Source: Opisthorchis felineus (lineage: Eukaryota > Platyhelminthes > Trematoda > Opisthorchiida > Opisthorchiidae). From it: 64,000 nucleotides of DNA. The notes under the pieces are model-generated. The model searched no databases and was not told the DNA's origin. It saw only the letters and a program-made list of their open reading frames with translations. Shown here one piece after another: positions 1 to 13,050 of the stretch (positions within the stretch are counted from its first letter, which is position 1; every line of letters begins with the position of its first letter). Location of the stretch: NCBI GenBank assembly GCA_004794785.1, contig SJOL01003030.1, forward strand, positions 25,198-89,197, given 5' to 3'. Both the position numbers and the translations under genes were made by a program.

Positions 1-1572
1 ATCTGTCAGGAAGGTCAGATTCTTGAGAGTAACCACTGAATACCCGAAATCTACTTACCCTCAACTCCGCTAGATGCTCACCAGACAGACAACGCCCCCT
101 CAGTGTGCAGCGCGTAACAGCCCTGTATCAAAGCCATATAGCGCGAGACAGCCTTGGACCATGGTCAGACAGTTCCCCTCCATTAAAACAGCTCGAGGCC
201 GCTGTATTTTCACACTCACGCACTAGCACTCGCCTGTTGCTATCGTGAGTCTTTTTCCGGCACTAGGCACTGGAGCAGGGACAACAGTCAGATATAACAG
301 GTTGGTGACTCAGTCAGATAACAGTATCACTGTCCATTTCCGATCCCACGCTGCTATTTATGAAGTCAATTTTGTTGCTCATTTTATCCAGCGATACTAC
401 CACTTTATCTTCCACAGTTTTGAATGTTAACAGAAGCATCGTGATTGATGTGCAGTGCCTCGATTGGAGCCTTCTGCATTCCTTAAAAATGTGACATTAT
501 GTGGCAGCGCTCCCCTTTCTTTTGAAAGATGGTCGGTGGGAAAACTTGGTTTAAAAGTTTTTGATACCAGAGTTGATGTGACATCTGCCATGTTGGCTAA
601 GGTAATCGACGGCTCATCAGGCCCTGTTTAGTTCCTCGTATCAAGGAAGTTTACACTTGATCAAGCAATTGAAGAAATTCGGTTTTGGAAACATATAGGG
701 TGGGCGGGTGCCTAACCGGTTAGCAGATGATGTGGTGCGAGCTCCTGTCAACCAAGCAGAAATGCTCAAAAAGTGCATTTGTTTATTCTTCAGGAGTTTG
801 CGTTGATAGACATTATGTCTTAAGTTTAGAACTGAAGGGATATGCATGAACGAAAACTTTTCATGCTTTCAGTTTTTAATTTGCATTATCTTCATACTTG
901 CTGTTAGCCAGCTTTTGAAGTTTTTTATTTTGTAGGTGTACATCGAGATGAACAGTTGCGTGACAGTTTTAAATTTGTTTTTCTGAACCTAACAATAAAG
1001 ATCCAACACCCAACGAGCCGTCAAAATCCCCAGTCTGACCCAGATGATTGTTTTGACGTTTACATAATGCTGAATTTCGGGTTGTTGCAATTGCAAGCCC
1101 ACCGTTCACGGATCAAAGGTAAAATCTACATGATCACTCAGAGATGGTCTATGACAACCAAGAACTCGTTACCTGGGACGTTATGTTGTTGTGGGTTTGA
1201 TACTCCTGCTGCATTTATTGTTAAATACATTCATAAGAACCAGTATCACTATGACCATGGGAGAAATTGACTCACGATCCTCAGAGGAATCGATTTTAGG
1301 GAATCCAGGAAGGCCTAATTCTTCGGAAAAATGATTTTACTATTGCCTGATCATTGTCTGAACTAATACAAGGGGTCTGCGGATACATGAAAATAGTACG
1401 CAAACAGAGGACAAACGAGCTCAATTTCACTTTGAATGATATTTGATATGTTGTAGTTCAGAATGAACGAGTCAAGAAAGCCCGAAAAAGCTTCAAATAC
1501 CTGTTTTCCGTCACTTCCATTCAACTGAATGCTCGTTGACTGTTCCGTAGTTCACCGTAAAGAAGAAGTTTA
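1..1572. other. No gene seen
   Basis: Only short open frames without protein character. No recognisable repeat was identified. Confidence 0.5.
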
Positions 1573-2110
1573 GTTGGTCGTTGGCTTGTTCGCTGAGCTG
1601 GGCAATTTGACTGCGGATTCGCTCAACCGGTGCATCGAACTGGATCCAATTTACGCACCTCTACGTGCAAAGGACCAACATCTCAACCGGAATACTCAAG
1701 GAGAACCGAATATTGGATTCACAAACAAAGAAACAAGGAACGCCTGGGAGTCAGGTCAATAAAGGTCACAAGCCGGAACTCGGAAGGGCCAAGGACAAAG
1801 GTCACTCCAGCATCGACCAGAGTACGACGACAGGGGATGCCAAGCTCAAAGGTCACGTGGGCATCGGCGAATGAGGACACAGGACAACGGAGCGACCAAT
1901 GGAACCGCCCGACCGAACAACTAATCGCGATCAAAGGTCAGCCCCGGCTAGCAGCACGTATATTAACACACACGCAACACTACTCAACACACAACCACCA
2001 ACCCATCGCTAAGCACCACTACGCTCCCCAATAACGCACTGATGATGTCACCTCGATTGGTGATGAAACGTTTGCAGTCAAATTGCCCAGCTCAGCGAAC
2101 AAGCCAACAT
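1573..2110 (+). mobile_element. Inverted-repeat element with hammerhead-like end (Penelope pLTR-like)
   Basis: The ends carry a near-perfect inverted repeat of about 36 bp: GGGCAATTTGACTGC near 1600-1615 and its complement near 2074-2086, continuing outward. Just inside the right end is a hammerhead ribozyme core (2036-2075). A decayed mirror of the same motif appears inside the left end on the other strand. Penelope-like elements often have terminal pseudo-LTRs, sometimes inverted, that carry hammerheads, so I read this as two such ends around a short core. No protein is encoded. It could equally be a non-autonomous inverted-repeat transposon. Confidence 0.55.
2036..2075 (+). ncRNA. Hammerhead ribozyme candidate, Penelope type
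   Basis: Core CUGAUGA at 2039-2045 and GAAA at 2065-2068 are both intact. Helix II is GUCACC (2047-2052) with GGUGAU (2059-2064), leaving one extra U at 2046. Helix III would be the palindrome ACGU (2068-2071), with cleavage after U2072. Helix I starts GCA (2036-2038) with UGC (2073-2075) but is only three pairs long. This is the copy in the window with the most complete core. Confidence 0.55.
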
Positions 2111-5100
2111 TTTCCTCTATAGAAGTTTAGTTTTTGGAATGTGCTTCTCAAACTCATCACTTTAGAATACAAAACCGAAGGAAATTATTCTGACCTTGCT
2201 CTCTTTGATTTTATGCACGGATTCTGAGGTATTCGATGAATAGTGTATCACTAGTGTCTTTGTAAACGCTACGCCGTCATCCATTAGCCTGTATTTTGTC
2301 CAGTTCCGAATGTTGGCGGGGCGCAGGGGAGTGACATGGAATTCTGGTGTTTTTCAGGAATAATCTTGACGGTCCTTTTGGTCAGGGAGTTAATAATTCG
2401 ACTGTGGTCGGGAATCGCCTAGGGACAGAAGAGTTCTGGCTGCTTTGCTTAGTGAGACAGCCGAGTGATCGACTTCGAAAGTAAAGATATCTCTTTGCCG
2501 AGTCTCTCGGTTTGTGATTGTGTAGACGAAAATTTCAAGGCGGGTCCTCGTTTGAGTAGGCTGTAAATTAGTTTGGGTGGAGCCAGGGTCACTCAGGTAA
2601 GCCTGGGCTGTGATATTGGTGGGGATGTCAATATCCCCTACAATCTTTTGATTGCTGATTTACTGTCAAGTTACTTTTCTGAAAGTTGAATTTTAATTTT
2701 TGCGCCTTTCTACGCCATCTTGGCTATTTTTTCAAAAGACCTTTTTTCCCTACTGGATAGTCAAACTTCGTGTATGATGCTGCATTTACCATTCATGAAG
2801 GTCATCATATATATATATATATATATATACCTGATGCCGCAAGTGGCCCATCAAATCTTGAAAAAGAATTTTCTTATCGACACGCTTGCCTTAGAAATTC
2901 ATCAGTTCACAGAATTTTGTCACCAGGTTCTTGTAAAAACTACATCTCACCGGACCCCGACTGAGAATGAAAAAGCAAACATCTCTAAACCATTGATATG
3001 CTTGGCTCCAGTCGCACAGCTGGACGGTTCCGAAAGTCAAAACCATCCATGAGCTGTTCGATGGTATGCGAAAAATCTCCTGCGCTTACTGACACACAGA
3101 CCTTACCTTACTCTGCCCGACAAGTCCAAATGGTAGGTAGTGAAGCCACAAGTATTTGGCTGCCAAAAGATTTACTAAGAAGATACCCTTCTAATCTCAA
3201 AACTTAGCTACTCAGAATAAACAGATGTAACCTCTTGTCGTTCCCAGTCCAATCAGACCGTTTCTTCAAGGGTGACACATCTTTACACTTCCCCTCTGAC
3301 CTACCATTCATACATCCAGGTAAGCTGGGGCACCGTTGACGCAAATACGGATGATAATCCAGGAACCCTGACCTAAAACTGCAAGCCGCTAAGTCTTCCC
3401 AAGAATTCAACCTTTTAAGCTGTCAATTCTAACTCTGTTGGACCGTAAGCCGCCTGCAGTGTCCAAGGGGTCACATCATTTGGTTGCATTGTGATGAAAC
3501 GCCACGAAGTCCTATTGGCAATAGTCCGAGTAATACAGTGGTGAAAAAGCACAGCAAAGTGAGATGGTCATGCAAATTGACCTGACAAGCGGAACTGTCC
3601 AGACATGTCTATTATACCTCCGTTGATCCCTCCTGCAAATCAACAGCGACCAGCGCTTATTATTTTCTATTTGTTTTGACTACTCATGAGTAGCTCGAAT
3701 GTGCCCGTTTATCATAACCTCGCTTTGCTTCCTTGCTGCTCTTTCCCCGGGGTTTTTGCTCCCACTTAAGGTCAATACAGTATCTACTGCCTTTATCCAT
3801 GTCTTCCTAATGCCTACCGAATATGAACCGCCTATAGTATGATAGCTCCAATCATCCTGTATGATCCGTGGCCGCCTGCATCTTACAACCTCTTCTGCTG
3901 GAGCAGACAACAAGGTGTTCTTTTTGCTTTCTTGGTGACAGTTTACTGAATGTACAGTTTGAGTGCGTTCTACCGCTTGGATCCATCAACGTGCACATTT
4001 GTGGACGTGTTTACCTGCCAGACCACCAATTGGCCCGGTTAATCGGTGGTGTGTAGTAACATAATGGATACCACATTTACGACTGATGTTGGCTGATATT
4101 TCGAAAGATGCACTGGAACCAGTCCTCTGAGATAAACACCTGAGGAGCATCTTTGGTGCCAAGTTAGGAATGAGCATGACTGGGTAATAGGCAGTCATTT
4201 GGATGAAAGCTGGAAGGCCATCTGAAAAAGGTGACCAGATTGTGATTTATTAGTCTTCTTAAAGTCTTCGGATCCACTAGAAAGCTAGCAGTCATGAAGG
4301 GCATTGATTGCTGAATTGGGTGACTGCACTCCGAATACAAGAAAGGAGCTTTAAGCCCACCTAGTAAGAGACAAGAGGAGTCCTTTTGTTTCCTGATATG
4401 AGGCACCTGTTAAAGCATAGATATTTTGATTAGAAATGCTAAGTATGTTTCTCTATGTGCTTTTCGCGACATCATTATCAGAACACCAGAACACCGCTGT
4501 TCATAACCTAGTTGTCAGTCAAATTTCATCGACCATCCTGCTGCACTTTTCAATCAATGAGTGAGTTCCAGTTAGATTACAATGAAGTTAATATACCTTG
4601 TTTTTAAGAAAGGTCAGCTAGTCTAGGAATGTTGTTTCTCGAGCCCGATTTAACACCGAAATTGGATTTGAAATGCAGCTTAAAACGACATTTAGGCCAC
4701 TAGTCTCCGGTACAGATACTCTGCTTCGGACGTTTACTGCTGAACAGTAGTTGTTTAGCAACAACGGCTTCGATGTACTCAAAGTGAAAAGAAAACGACA
4801 AAAAATGGTACAAACCCAGAAGTGTGAACTTACACCTAAATTGGTATAGGATGGTTGCTAGAATTTCAGTTTACGTTAATATGCTAGAACGTTATCATAA
4901 TCCAATTGTAACACAGTTCAGATGAGTGTAACGCACCGCAGATGTGTGCTGTATGTAATCACTGTCTGATCACAACGTTACTCTGGTTTCATGCAAACCG
5001 CTCTTCGTCCTCTTTCTCACGACAAATTGCAGGTTCACTTAAAAATGTGAGCCTTTAGCTACTGTCGGCAATATACTCCACACTATCAAGCCACAGCGAA

Positions 5101-5680
5101 CACAAAAGTCTGCTACTCAGGTGCTGCTGTCTGGATTATGCGCTTATGTTGAAATAACCGCTGGTGCTAAGCTAGCAACGGTGATGTTGGATTTTTTGGA
5201 TTTCACTGTCGGCGTATTCCTAATGCTGCCTAACCAGCTTAACTATTGTAATTTCCACGTGCCATCATTCATGGGAAGCCATGGAGGGTAGGTTTGACTG
5301 TGGTTGGTCCAGTTATTCTAGTTGTCTCTTTTAACACCCCAAGATATTAATATACCTCGATGAGTATCAGCCAGGCTGTATATGGTGTCTAACACGAGCG
5401 AAGCAACTATCATCTGAATTCCAAGTTATTTGGCGTGAGCGGATCATCGTCATCATCACTGTCAGCTGTAACAACCGCGTACTTATCGTACAGTGGTTGT
5501 AGCTGCCACAGTTTCGTTCACCGATGATTTGGGGAGGTGGGATATGTAGCTGCGCATTGGAGGTGGGAGTTGATGAATTGGTGCGTAAATACAGTACTGT
5601 CTGTGGACTGTCAAGTGGGGGGATTGGGAAGGGAGCTATGCATTGAAGGCGGATACGTACAGCTCAAAAGATGCAGCAAC
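2111..5680. other. No gene seen
   Basis: Holds an (AT)n microsatellite at 2807-2829 and otherwise only short, unconvincing open frames. The stretch up to the poly(A) signal at 5681 has no recognisable repeat. Confidence 0.5.
2807..2829. repeat. (AT)n microsatellite
   Basis: About 11 uninterrupted AT units. Confidence 0.9.
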
Positions 5681-5686
5681 TTTATT
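5681..5686 (-). terminator. Poly(A) signal AATAAA
   Basis: A canonical AATAAA on the minus strand, about 105 nt downstream of the stop at 5790. It suggests the 3' end of the unknown gene's transcript. Confidence 0.5.
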
Positions 5687-5789
5687 TGTGCAAAAGAATA
5701 CATTGCAACTAGCTGACCAAACTCTGCAAGCCTGAACCCCCAAACTCCCAACCTGTGCTTGAGCAAAATACTGCCACCGGATCAAACAT

Positions 5790-6306
5790 TTATAGAAAAT
5801 CCTCAAACTCATCAAGCGCAGCAAGGTGTTGTTTTTCCAAAGTATCGCTGAAGCGCACGCTATTCTGTGCATCTCTTTGCGCTATCCATTTGCTCAAGCG
5901 TCTCAGCAGGCTGATTGCACGTAACTTGAGTTTATCAGCGGTCTCCATTAATTCATGCCCAACGATCATTTTATGCAGTTCTTTCTCTTCTGCCAACTTC
6001 TTTGAGCGTTGATAGAGGGACAGGCTGTCCTCAAGCAGTTGTTCAATCAGCTTCATTTGAAGCGTCATCGATGTGTTGTCCCGGAATTCTGCTAAGAGTC
6101 CATGGCTTGTATCAATCTGTTTTGGTGTTGCTGCACCGTCCGCCATGAGATCGATAAACAAATATGTCTCTTCAGCATGCTCCACTAGGTCATCGCCTTT
6201 TGCCTGGGGTTTTCCGGATCGGATTCTGTTCCGATTATCAGACTTATTGTTTGAAAGAATAATCAGTATCTGATCAGCTGGTGTGTCTTGTTCAGACCTG
6301 GAATGT
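5790..6306 (-). CDS. Terminal exon of an unrecognised helical protein
   Basis: An open frame of about 170 codons ends LAALDEFEDFL with a TAA stop. Upstream is a good acceptor (TTTCAATCTTCAG, phase 1), with a second CAG ten bases later. An AATAAA lies about 100 nt past the stop. Together these support a last exon with 3' UTR rather than chance. The protein is charged and predicted by eye to be mostly helical, with a coiled-coil-like stretch LIEQLLEDSLSLYQRSKKLA and a basic segment SLLRRLSKWIAQRD. I do not recognise the family. Upstream exons must lie to the right of 6360 but I could not find them. An ATG at 6345-6347 would give a 185-residue single-exon reading instead. Confidence 0.6.
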
Positions 6307-6347
6307 ACTGAAGATTGAAAGGGGCACAGAATGCCGATGAGAAACAC

Positions 6348-9300
6348 ATTCGTCTGGTAATGTGAAGAACGAAATGATTTGATTTAAAGAATAGCATTCA
6401 GGTTGCTATGCCAGCTTGACTAAAATGTGGCCACTGGTCAGACCTGCTAGATGAGTTTGTGCTTCCACGGTGTTACCTACATTGTGCTACCTTCGTGGGC
6501 TTTGTGTCTGATCGTCTTTTTCACATGCTTGATCCAATCGTCTTTCCTGGATCCTAATGCAATAAAAGTATCATCAGCGTTGGATTCACTTGACAGTGTG
6601 TGTAGATATAGCCTTCGATATGTGTGATTGATCCTCCCAATTTCCTCTTTTATATGCGAAGAAATCCACCAGTTAGGGCCATTATAAAACGTTTACAGTT
6701 TCTATCTGAGGCTAACGAGAACAGTTGGACTCCCGAAATTCCGATATTCGATGACCTTGCAGGTTTCATTTTGCGTTTGACCTTCAAGCACTGAAAATGT
6801 TCTCATTTAGTTTTCGCTCAGGACATACACCGTGCGAAAAACCGTGCTTTACAATAATGGATCAATATGCCTTCACATCTGACCTACAGCCATCAGTATC
6901 CAGTTTGTCCACTGGTCATTTTCTGATAGAATGATGTCGACCTACTCATCACTGTATACAGTTCCATCAAACTGATAGAAATCTAGAGGGTACGTAGGAA
7001 CGAATATTCATGAAAATCACGAAAGTGCGGATAGTCATCTCAAATCTGAAATAAAGTACTCAATTTCGAGCGAACCAGAAGACCACACAGGACTTCTCGG
7101 TCATTCTAGGGTCAAAATGCGCAGGTTAACTTGTTGCGTGCATTGTACCACTCCTCATTCAGATATTCAGAATTTAACCCCGGTTATCGGTGCCGTGTAT
7201 GGTGAAGTGCGTTTAGTTCGCTCTATGGCTGTTGAGCTAATATACCGCTGCTAATTATGAACGGAATTTGAAAGGCTAAGTGAAAACGAGTACTTTTGCA
7301 GTGCAGCTGTTTTAGAACCTATGACCTCCATCCATAGCTTATTCAACAACTAAAACCGATCCTCGTGTCCATTGATTTGTTGGACTCACTTTAGTTTGAA
7401 GTTATTAATCCAGTATGTGTTCAGCGGGTCTTCCGGAATCTGCATGATGTTACTGTATGAAGAACAGTTTGTGCAACAAAGTCCAATGAGTCTCTTATCT
7501 CCGACAGTCCGCAAGCTGTTGGTCCACAATAATTGCTTACGGTCGTAGCGAAGTTCGCCACACTAAATCACTGTCTATCTTACCCGAAATCAAATATATT
7601 TCACTCATTGGCGCGTAAGTGTCTGAGTGAATGAGCGTCACTGTCGAGAACTGACGACCAAACAATCGGCCAAGCTTGGGTGATTATACGTAAACCTACA
7701 CACGTTACCATGCGACGAAACATTTGCTGCACAGTTTCAAAGTGAGTTTAAGAAGATGAGTTGTGTGAAAAAACCGCACAGGCGCGACGGACGAGAGAAG
7801 CAACAGTCTGGGGTGAAGAAAGAATATTGCAACACAATAAATGCAGCACGAAACGTCCACCGACAGATGCGTCATAGCTTATTCGGGGGGTCGTGCCTCC
7901 TAAGTTATCAATAGCTGATCTAATCTGGTCAATTTATCTTTGTACAGGATCAAAGAGCAGTCACAGTTTGCAGTTTAAAATTGTTTACTTCTGGCTGAAA
8001 ATGCATGGTTTAGTCCGCTGGGACTTCGATGAATTTTCAATTTAGTTCAGTTTCCCCGTCATCCGATCAGCAAGTTTCACCTTCCTACGACAGTGCAACA
8101 TAGAGCTTGCAGGCTGTTCACGTCTCCCTCTCCTCGGGTTTGTGTCTGCGTGACAGACAGGTGCAAAACAGGAGCCCAAGTCTCCTGTTACTCGGGCAAG
8201 AATGATGCAAGTCAGTCAGGTGACCAAGACAATACTGTACCTTCGGTCGTCCTAGGAGAGTGACACAGACAAGCGGAATGCTGATTTAGCGGTGAGTGTG
8301 CACAAAGAGGCATGAAGAAGATAGATATGAAGATAGATATCGGTGGTCTTCGTGTATTGCCAAGACATGACAGCGAATTGCTAGTTGTTCATATGGTATC
8401 GGAGAAGTGAAAACAGCCTTTTTGAAGTTGAACATGTCTGCAAGCAGCATGAGTCGGTCAGTCCTGTATACTTTGAGAATTCCAATTACAGGTGGTTCAG
8501 GCCATCTTCATTGGATTACGCATCGATGGATGGCCACCAAAGAGTCCCCACTAGTTCCGGTTTGCAGACTCCTCCGGCTTGCTTTTCCAGGGAACAACGA
8601 GTCAGCATCATTTTTCTGTATACTGCGTTCGGATACGGCGGACAGGATAGCACCAGACGTCCAACAATCTACATCATAGTGTGTGAAAAATACGTGAAGG
8701 GACTGATCACCAAGCTACAGGAACTGAGAGTATGTGTGATGCAGGGGGACTCCGATCTATTCTGCTGACATCGTCATTCGACAAACGGAGGAAACATAGA
8801 TATGCAGTGAAATACTTCTGGGTGTACAATAGGAAAGATTATGCGGTAGAATAAGCTGCGTAGATACGGTGAACTGCAAGCCCATGACTCACGTTTCAAC
8901 GCTCCAGAGAAGGGGCAAGGATTCTGGTATTCAAGTGTAGAACACCTAAACACCTTCTCAATAGTGTGTATGGACAAGTTGGTATATGTATACCACACGA
9001 TCTGGCACCAGTTCGACTAGCCGAAGAGATCCTATTGAGAGGACACCCCCGTCCGTGGATCTTATTCTCTTGGAGTTGCTTTTCCGTGAGGCCATCTTAA
9101 ACTCGCGGTCTAATGAAACACGCCATCTATGCTGGAACAGCTGGAGGCAACTGTTGTTGATTGGTATATTCGGATCCTGCGAAGACTGACAACTTACGGA
9201 TATTTGGTGCGGTCAGATAGCAAAGCACTGGTCAAGTCCAAAGCAACAATTCTGGCGAGATCAGCATTAACTCTTATGCTCATAAGCGTGACAAAATTGC

Positions 9301-12300
9301 TGTGATTGCAGACTCAATGGACGCTCTCGTGATTAACAGTACCTTGATACTCTTCCGAATAGTCTACGGCACACAGGTTACTCCGATTTTCCGGTACGAT
9401 GACATTTGTTTGATATAAGTAATATGAGACTGTCTGCGGCAATTGGGCGATCCTCCCATACGACTTAAAACAAAAAAGATCAGCTTTAGACCCACTGAAA
9501 ATCTGAGCACCATCGTTTACAATTAGAAGAGATGAGGGGCAAGGAAATGGATATGACTTGGACTGAAGGGTGGTCGTCAGTAGATAATCAGTCAGATAAC
9601 TCGAATGAAGACGACTCAGTTTAAAAGTCGCGCAAGAAGTCCACGGAACACTAATGCTACAGGTTCAAAAACCACAAACCGGTTTGGGATATTGGAATTT
9701 TGTACACTGATGTAGGCCCACATCCCCTGCACACAGTGAAGCCAAACAGACCACTCGATTGTCACCTAAGGGCATGAACTTCTAGAAGTATGTTTTATTG
9801 TTCCCCGGTGAACACTTAGTCTATTACTTTAAAATAACTCCGACCGAATTCTTTTTTAGTCTTGTTGCGCGTGGATGAGTCCATTGGTACTAACCCTTGG
9901 AAAGTGAGTAGGCGTTAACAAGACAGTCAGCTGCTTCTCGGCCGAATTCGTTTATACGATTCCTCAACTAAATCTACTGCCTTCATATTTTAGCTGAGGA
10001 GATTTTCAAGATATCGAAATACATTGCTCAATATAAAAATGTCCATAGGATTGAATAACCCCCTGGAGAGCACAGTATAGACTCCTCCGTCTTTTTGGCC
10101 TACCAGGTAGGCCTAGCGCTCGATATTTTCTCTTGTTTGATTCTAAAGACAACAACACCTGCCTTAATATGATTCTATCTATAGTGTGGATAAAATATCT
10201 TGGGACTTCCACCAATGTTTTTTGCTTTTTTTAGTTCTTGTTACGTAGGCCTAGTTCTTAGAAGACTTACTGTGTATTTGGGCGCAAAAACGGAATTCTG
10301 AAATGGCGGATCCTGTACTGGGCTGCAGAAGGGATTTTATTGAAATTAAACGTAGTGGCATATCGAGAAGGCTACTCCGATCAATATCAATAACACCTGG
10401 TTTTGCAAACAAGTGTTTAACTCAATATTTGTTGTTTTACCAGTATAAAATTTCATACATTGGGTAAAATATGGCTCCACTTCAACTAGCGAAGTTCCGA
10501 ATGTCGTGTCAACAACTTCACGAGAGATCAATAAATCTTTATTTCCCACCTTACGTTGAAAAAACAGGGTACTTACGTTTTGACCTGTTAGAGAGTGACG
10601 TTGTCATCACATTCAATAAAGTAATCCACACGGGGAGCATTCTGTATCTATCCATTCTGAATGATAGTACCTGTGGATGGGATTTCTTGTTAGTTACGAT
10701 CTTTCAAAATGAATAATAGAAATTCAGAATCTTTCAACTTCATTTTTATCTGCTTGGTTATTGCTTGTATAATTACACCCTTAAGCTTGAACCAATCGCA
10801 CGTGACTTTTGGTAGTGATCGATAAAAATCAGCTGACGGTTTTTATAAAGAGTTGATATTGATGATGATGCCGATGATGATAGTCATTGTCGAAAAACAA
10901 CCCTTGGCAGCCGTTGTGTCCTGGTCACAAACAATTGCTTGAACTTCTAGATTTCAATCTGCAAGTGAAGTCAAGCTTTGCCGAAGGCCACAACACAAAA
11001 TACACACGCCTCACTCTTTCTGGAAGTTATCAGTGACGATTGTCCAACGAATCTTGATGGACATTCTGACCTAAATATCTACGAGAGTGGTTGGACATGC
11101 TGCCATTCAGCGGTTGAGCTAATCAGCAAGCGCTTAGACAGCACACAGAGCTAACCAACTTTCAGCCACGCAGCTAACTTGATCTAGTATTGATTAAACC
11201 CCCTATTGATAACCTGCTAGAAGAACGCTCATCTGAATTGTGAGGTTGGTTTTATTGATTATTCCTGTTGAGAATAAGACAGCAGCACTGTTCTTCTCCG
11301 ATCGAATGGTTTCCTTTTCTTAGGCTGAAGCTCAGAATTTAGTTGTTCATTACCCCCCTACTCACAGAATACTTAGTTGCGTTCTGTTCCGTATGCCAAA
11401 ATATCGACTTTGGCTAAAAACCGAATGAATCATTCCGCTTTCAGCTTTTCTCTCAAGTCGGCATAGTTTGACATATACAACGTGGCCGTCTGGCAGAATT
11501 TATGCTTTTTCAGATTAGTCACTTTTAACTGATGTATTTTGTAGGGCTCATCACCGTTGGAATTTTATTCACAGTTTTTATTACCCCTCCCCCACAACAG
11601 CGATCCCATCAAAGAAGCTAGATCTCACCTTTCAGTGATGGTCGCTCTTGAACAGGATAATGCTTTATGAGGCTAACATCATAAAGGAAAATGAGGTGAT
11701 AGAGAGCTCGTTTTGTTTCATCTGTCAAAGGTTTTATTCCTGAGGTTATCTGTCTCGAAATTCGTGACGCTGAGTGACTTTAAATAATTAGTTAGTAGTA
11801 GGCCTCGCACTGTCACATAAAAAAATTGAACGTTTACCAGGCAGTCTGAGAAGCAACAAAATTTGTGGTGCTTCAAGCTACGAATGCAGAAGTTATACTG
11901 ATCCCCCCCGCGCTAAAAAAGGGCCTACATCATCTTAGGGCTAGAAGTCAATTAATAAGTCACTATATCAAGTAACTGGGATTTGACGTTTGACGGCAAA
12001 CCTATTTCAAATAAGCCGTTTCGTTTATTCTGTTTGGGATGTGCACTAACTCATTGGGGGCTCTACAAAAATACATTGCAGAAAGTGATTGTTCAGTCCG
12101 ACACAATCATCTCCCCTAAATTTCGGTGACTGTAGGCCTTCGTGAGACGAGTAGGAATTATTACACCAGTGAGACAGTCGCATAACCGTTAGTGATCCAT
12201 CAAGTCCGGTTACATTACCAGTCGGTTGTTTGGCGGTCAGGATGTGCTTAAAAGTTGCGCGCAGATACTATGAATTTGAAATTGGCCACTATATTAAAAC

Positions 12301-12660
12301 AGACAGGGATGATGAATGCTGATAGCAAGACCCCAACTGTTGTTACGCGGGTGACTAGAACAGTAGTTCAGAGAAGATAGTGCTGAACCGAAAGTACAAT
12401 GCACTGGCTGATGGAGGAGACTCAGCGGTTCTCATTAGCACCAGTTCATGGCTTACAATGGATATTTTTATATTCCAATGCTTAAATACAACGCCAGAAT
12501 AGACTACGCAGGAATCCTGGATGTCTTGATTTGTCTGAACAGTCATTATTTCTGTTTTTCACTTTCCACGGTCGTTCTCTCGCCATAGCGATTCTGACTT
12601 ATGTGAAGTGAGCGTTTGTGACCATGTGCGGTATCCAGACTGAACACCTCTGGTCATCTG
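6348..12660. other. No gene confirmed
   Basis: Intergenic or intronic. If the 5790-6306 exon belongs to a spliced minus-strand gene, its other exons should be here or further right. The plus-strand stretch 8380-9430 has some protein-like fragments with stops, which may be a decayed retroelement, but no motif was recognised. Confidence 0.4.
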
Positions 12661-13050
12661 GACGTAACACCCTAATCATAAGATTGCTTAAAACCCTTTG
12701 ACACCCCACGATCTGTTTTGCCCTTATTGGGGCTCATCAGATAGACGCAGTCCCCCAGTTTTCGTCAACCTTATGTCCTACGTGAACCCAAAATGTACGG
12801 GTTTCTACAAATACTCTCATTTGAACACAAATTAGATTTTGAGGGGAGACTAAACAGAGTCCAGCCGAATCTCCCGTTTGTGATGGTCCACTTCAACTGA
12901 ATGTGCTACACCAGGCAGCCTCATGATTCAGTTGGTACGATATTTGAGATATCGCAACATGCTATTGTCTAGACGTAACGCACTACTCAGAAAATTCAGC
13001 TGGATTCAGTTGAGTCTCCCGTCAAAACCAGAGTAGTGTGCAAATGAGAG
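12661..13050 (-). mobile_element. Hammerhead-bearing SINE-like repeat
   Basis: Shares several blocks with copies at 40320-40540, 41461-41660, 44190-44400 and 46770-47010: a GACGTAACAC end, a TTGACGG..ACTC block, the ribozyme, and a TTGACGGGAGACTCA block with a long imperfect palindrome. Two copies of the GACGTAAC end occur here (12661 and 12973), suggesting joined or nested units. Confidence 0.7.
12704..12746 (-). ncRNA. Hammerhead ribozyme, decayed copy (G12 lost)
   Basis: Core CUGAUGA intact (12740 down to 12734). Helix II GCCC/GGGC is perfect with loop CAAUAA. The G of the GAAA box is changed to A. Helix I has about five pairs, several of them GU wobbles (5' strand just before the core, 3' strand at 12705-12709). 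Cleavage site AUC. Confidence 0.65.

Noticed and set aside
3470..3510. GTGATGAAACG resembling the Penelope hammerhead box
   Set aside because: No CUGAUGA core upstream; probably chance.
8380..9430. Decayed LTR element or integrase
   Set aside because: Fragments look protein-like, but I could not name a motif.
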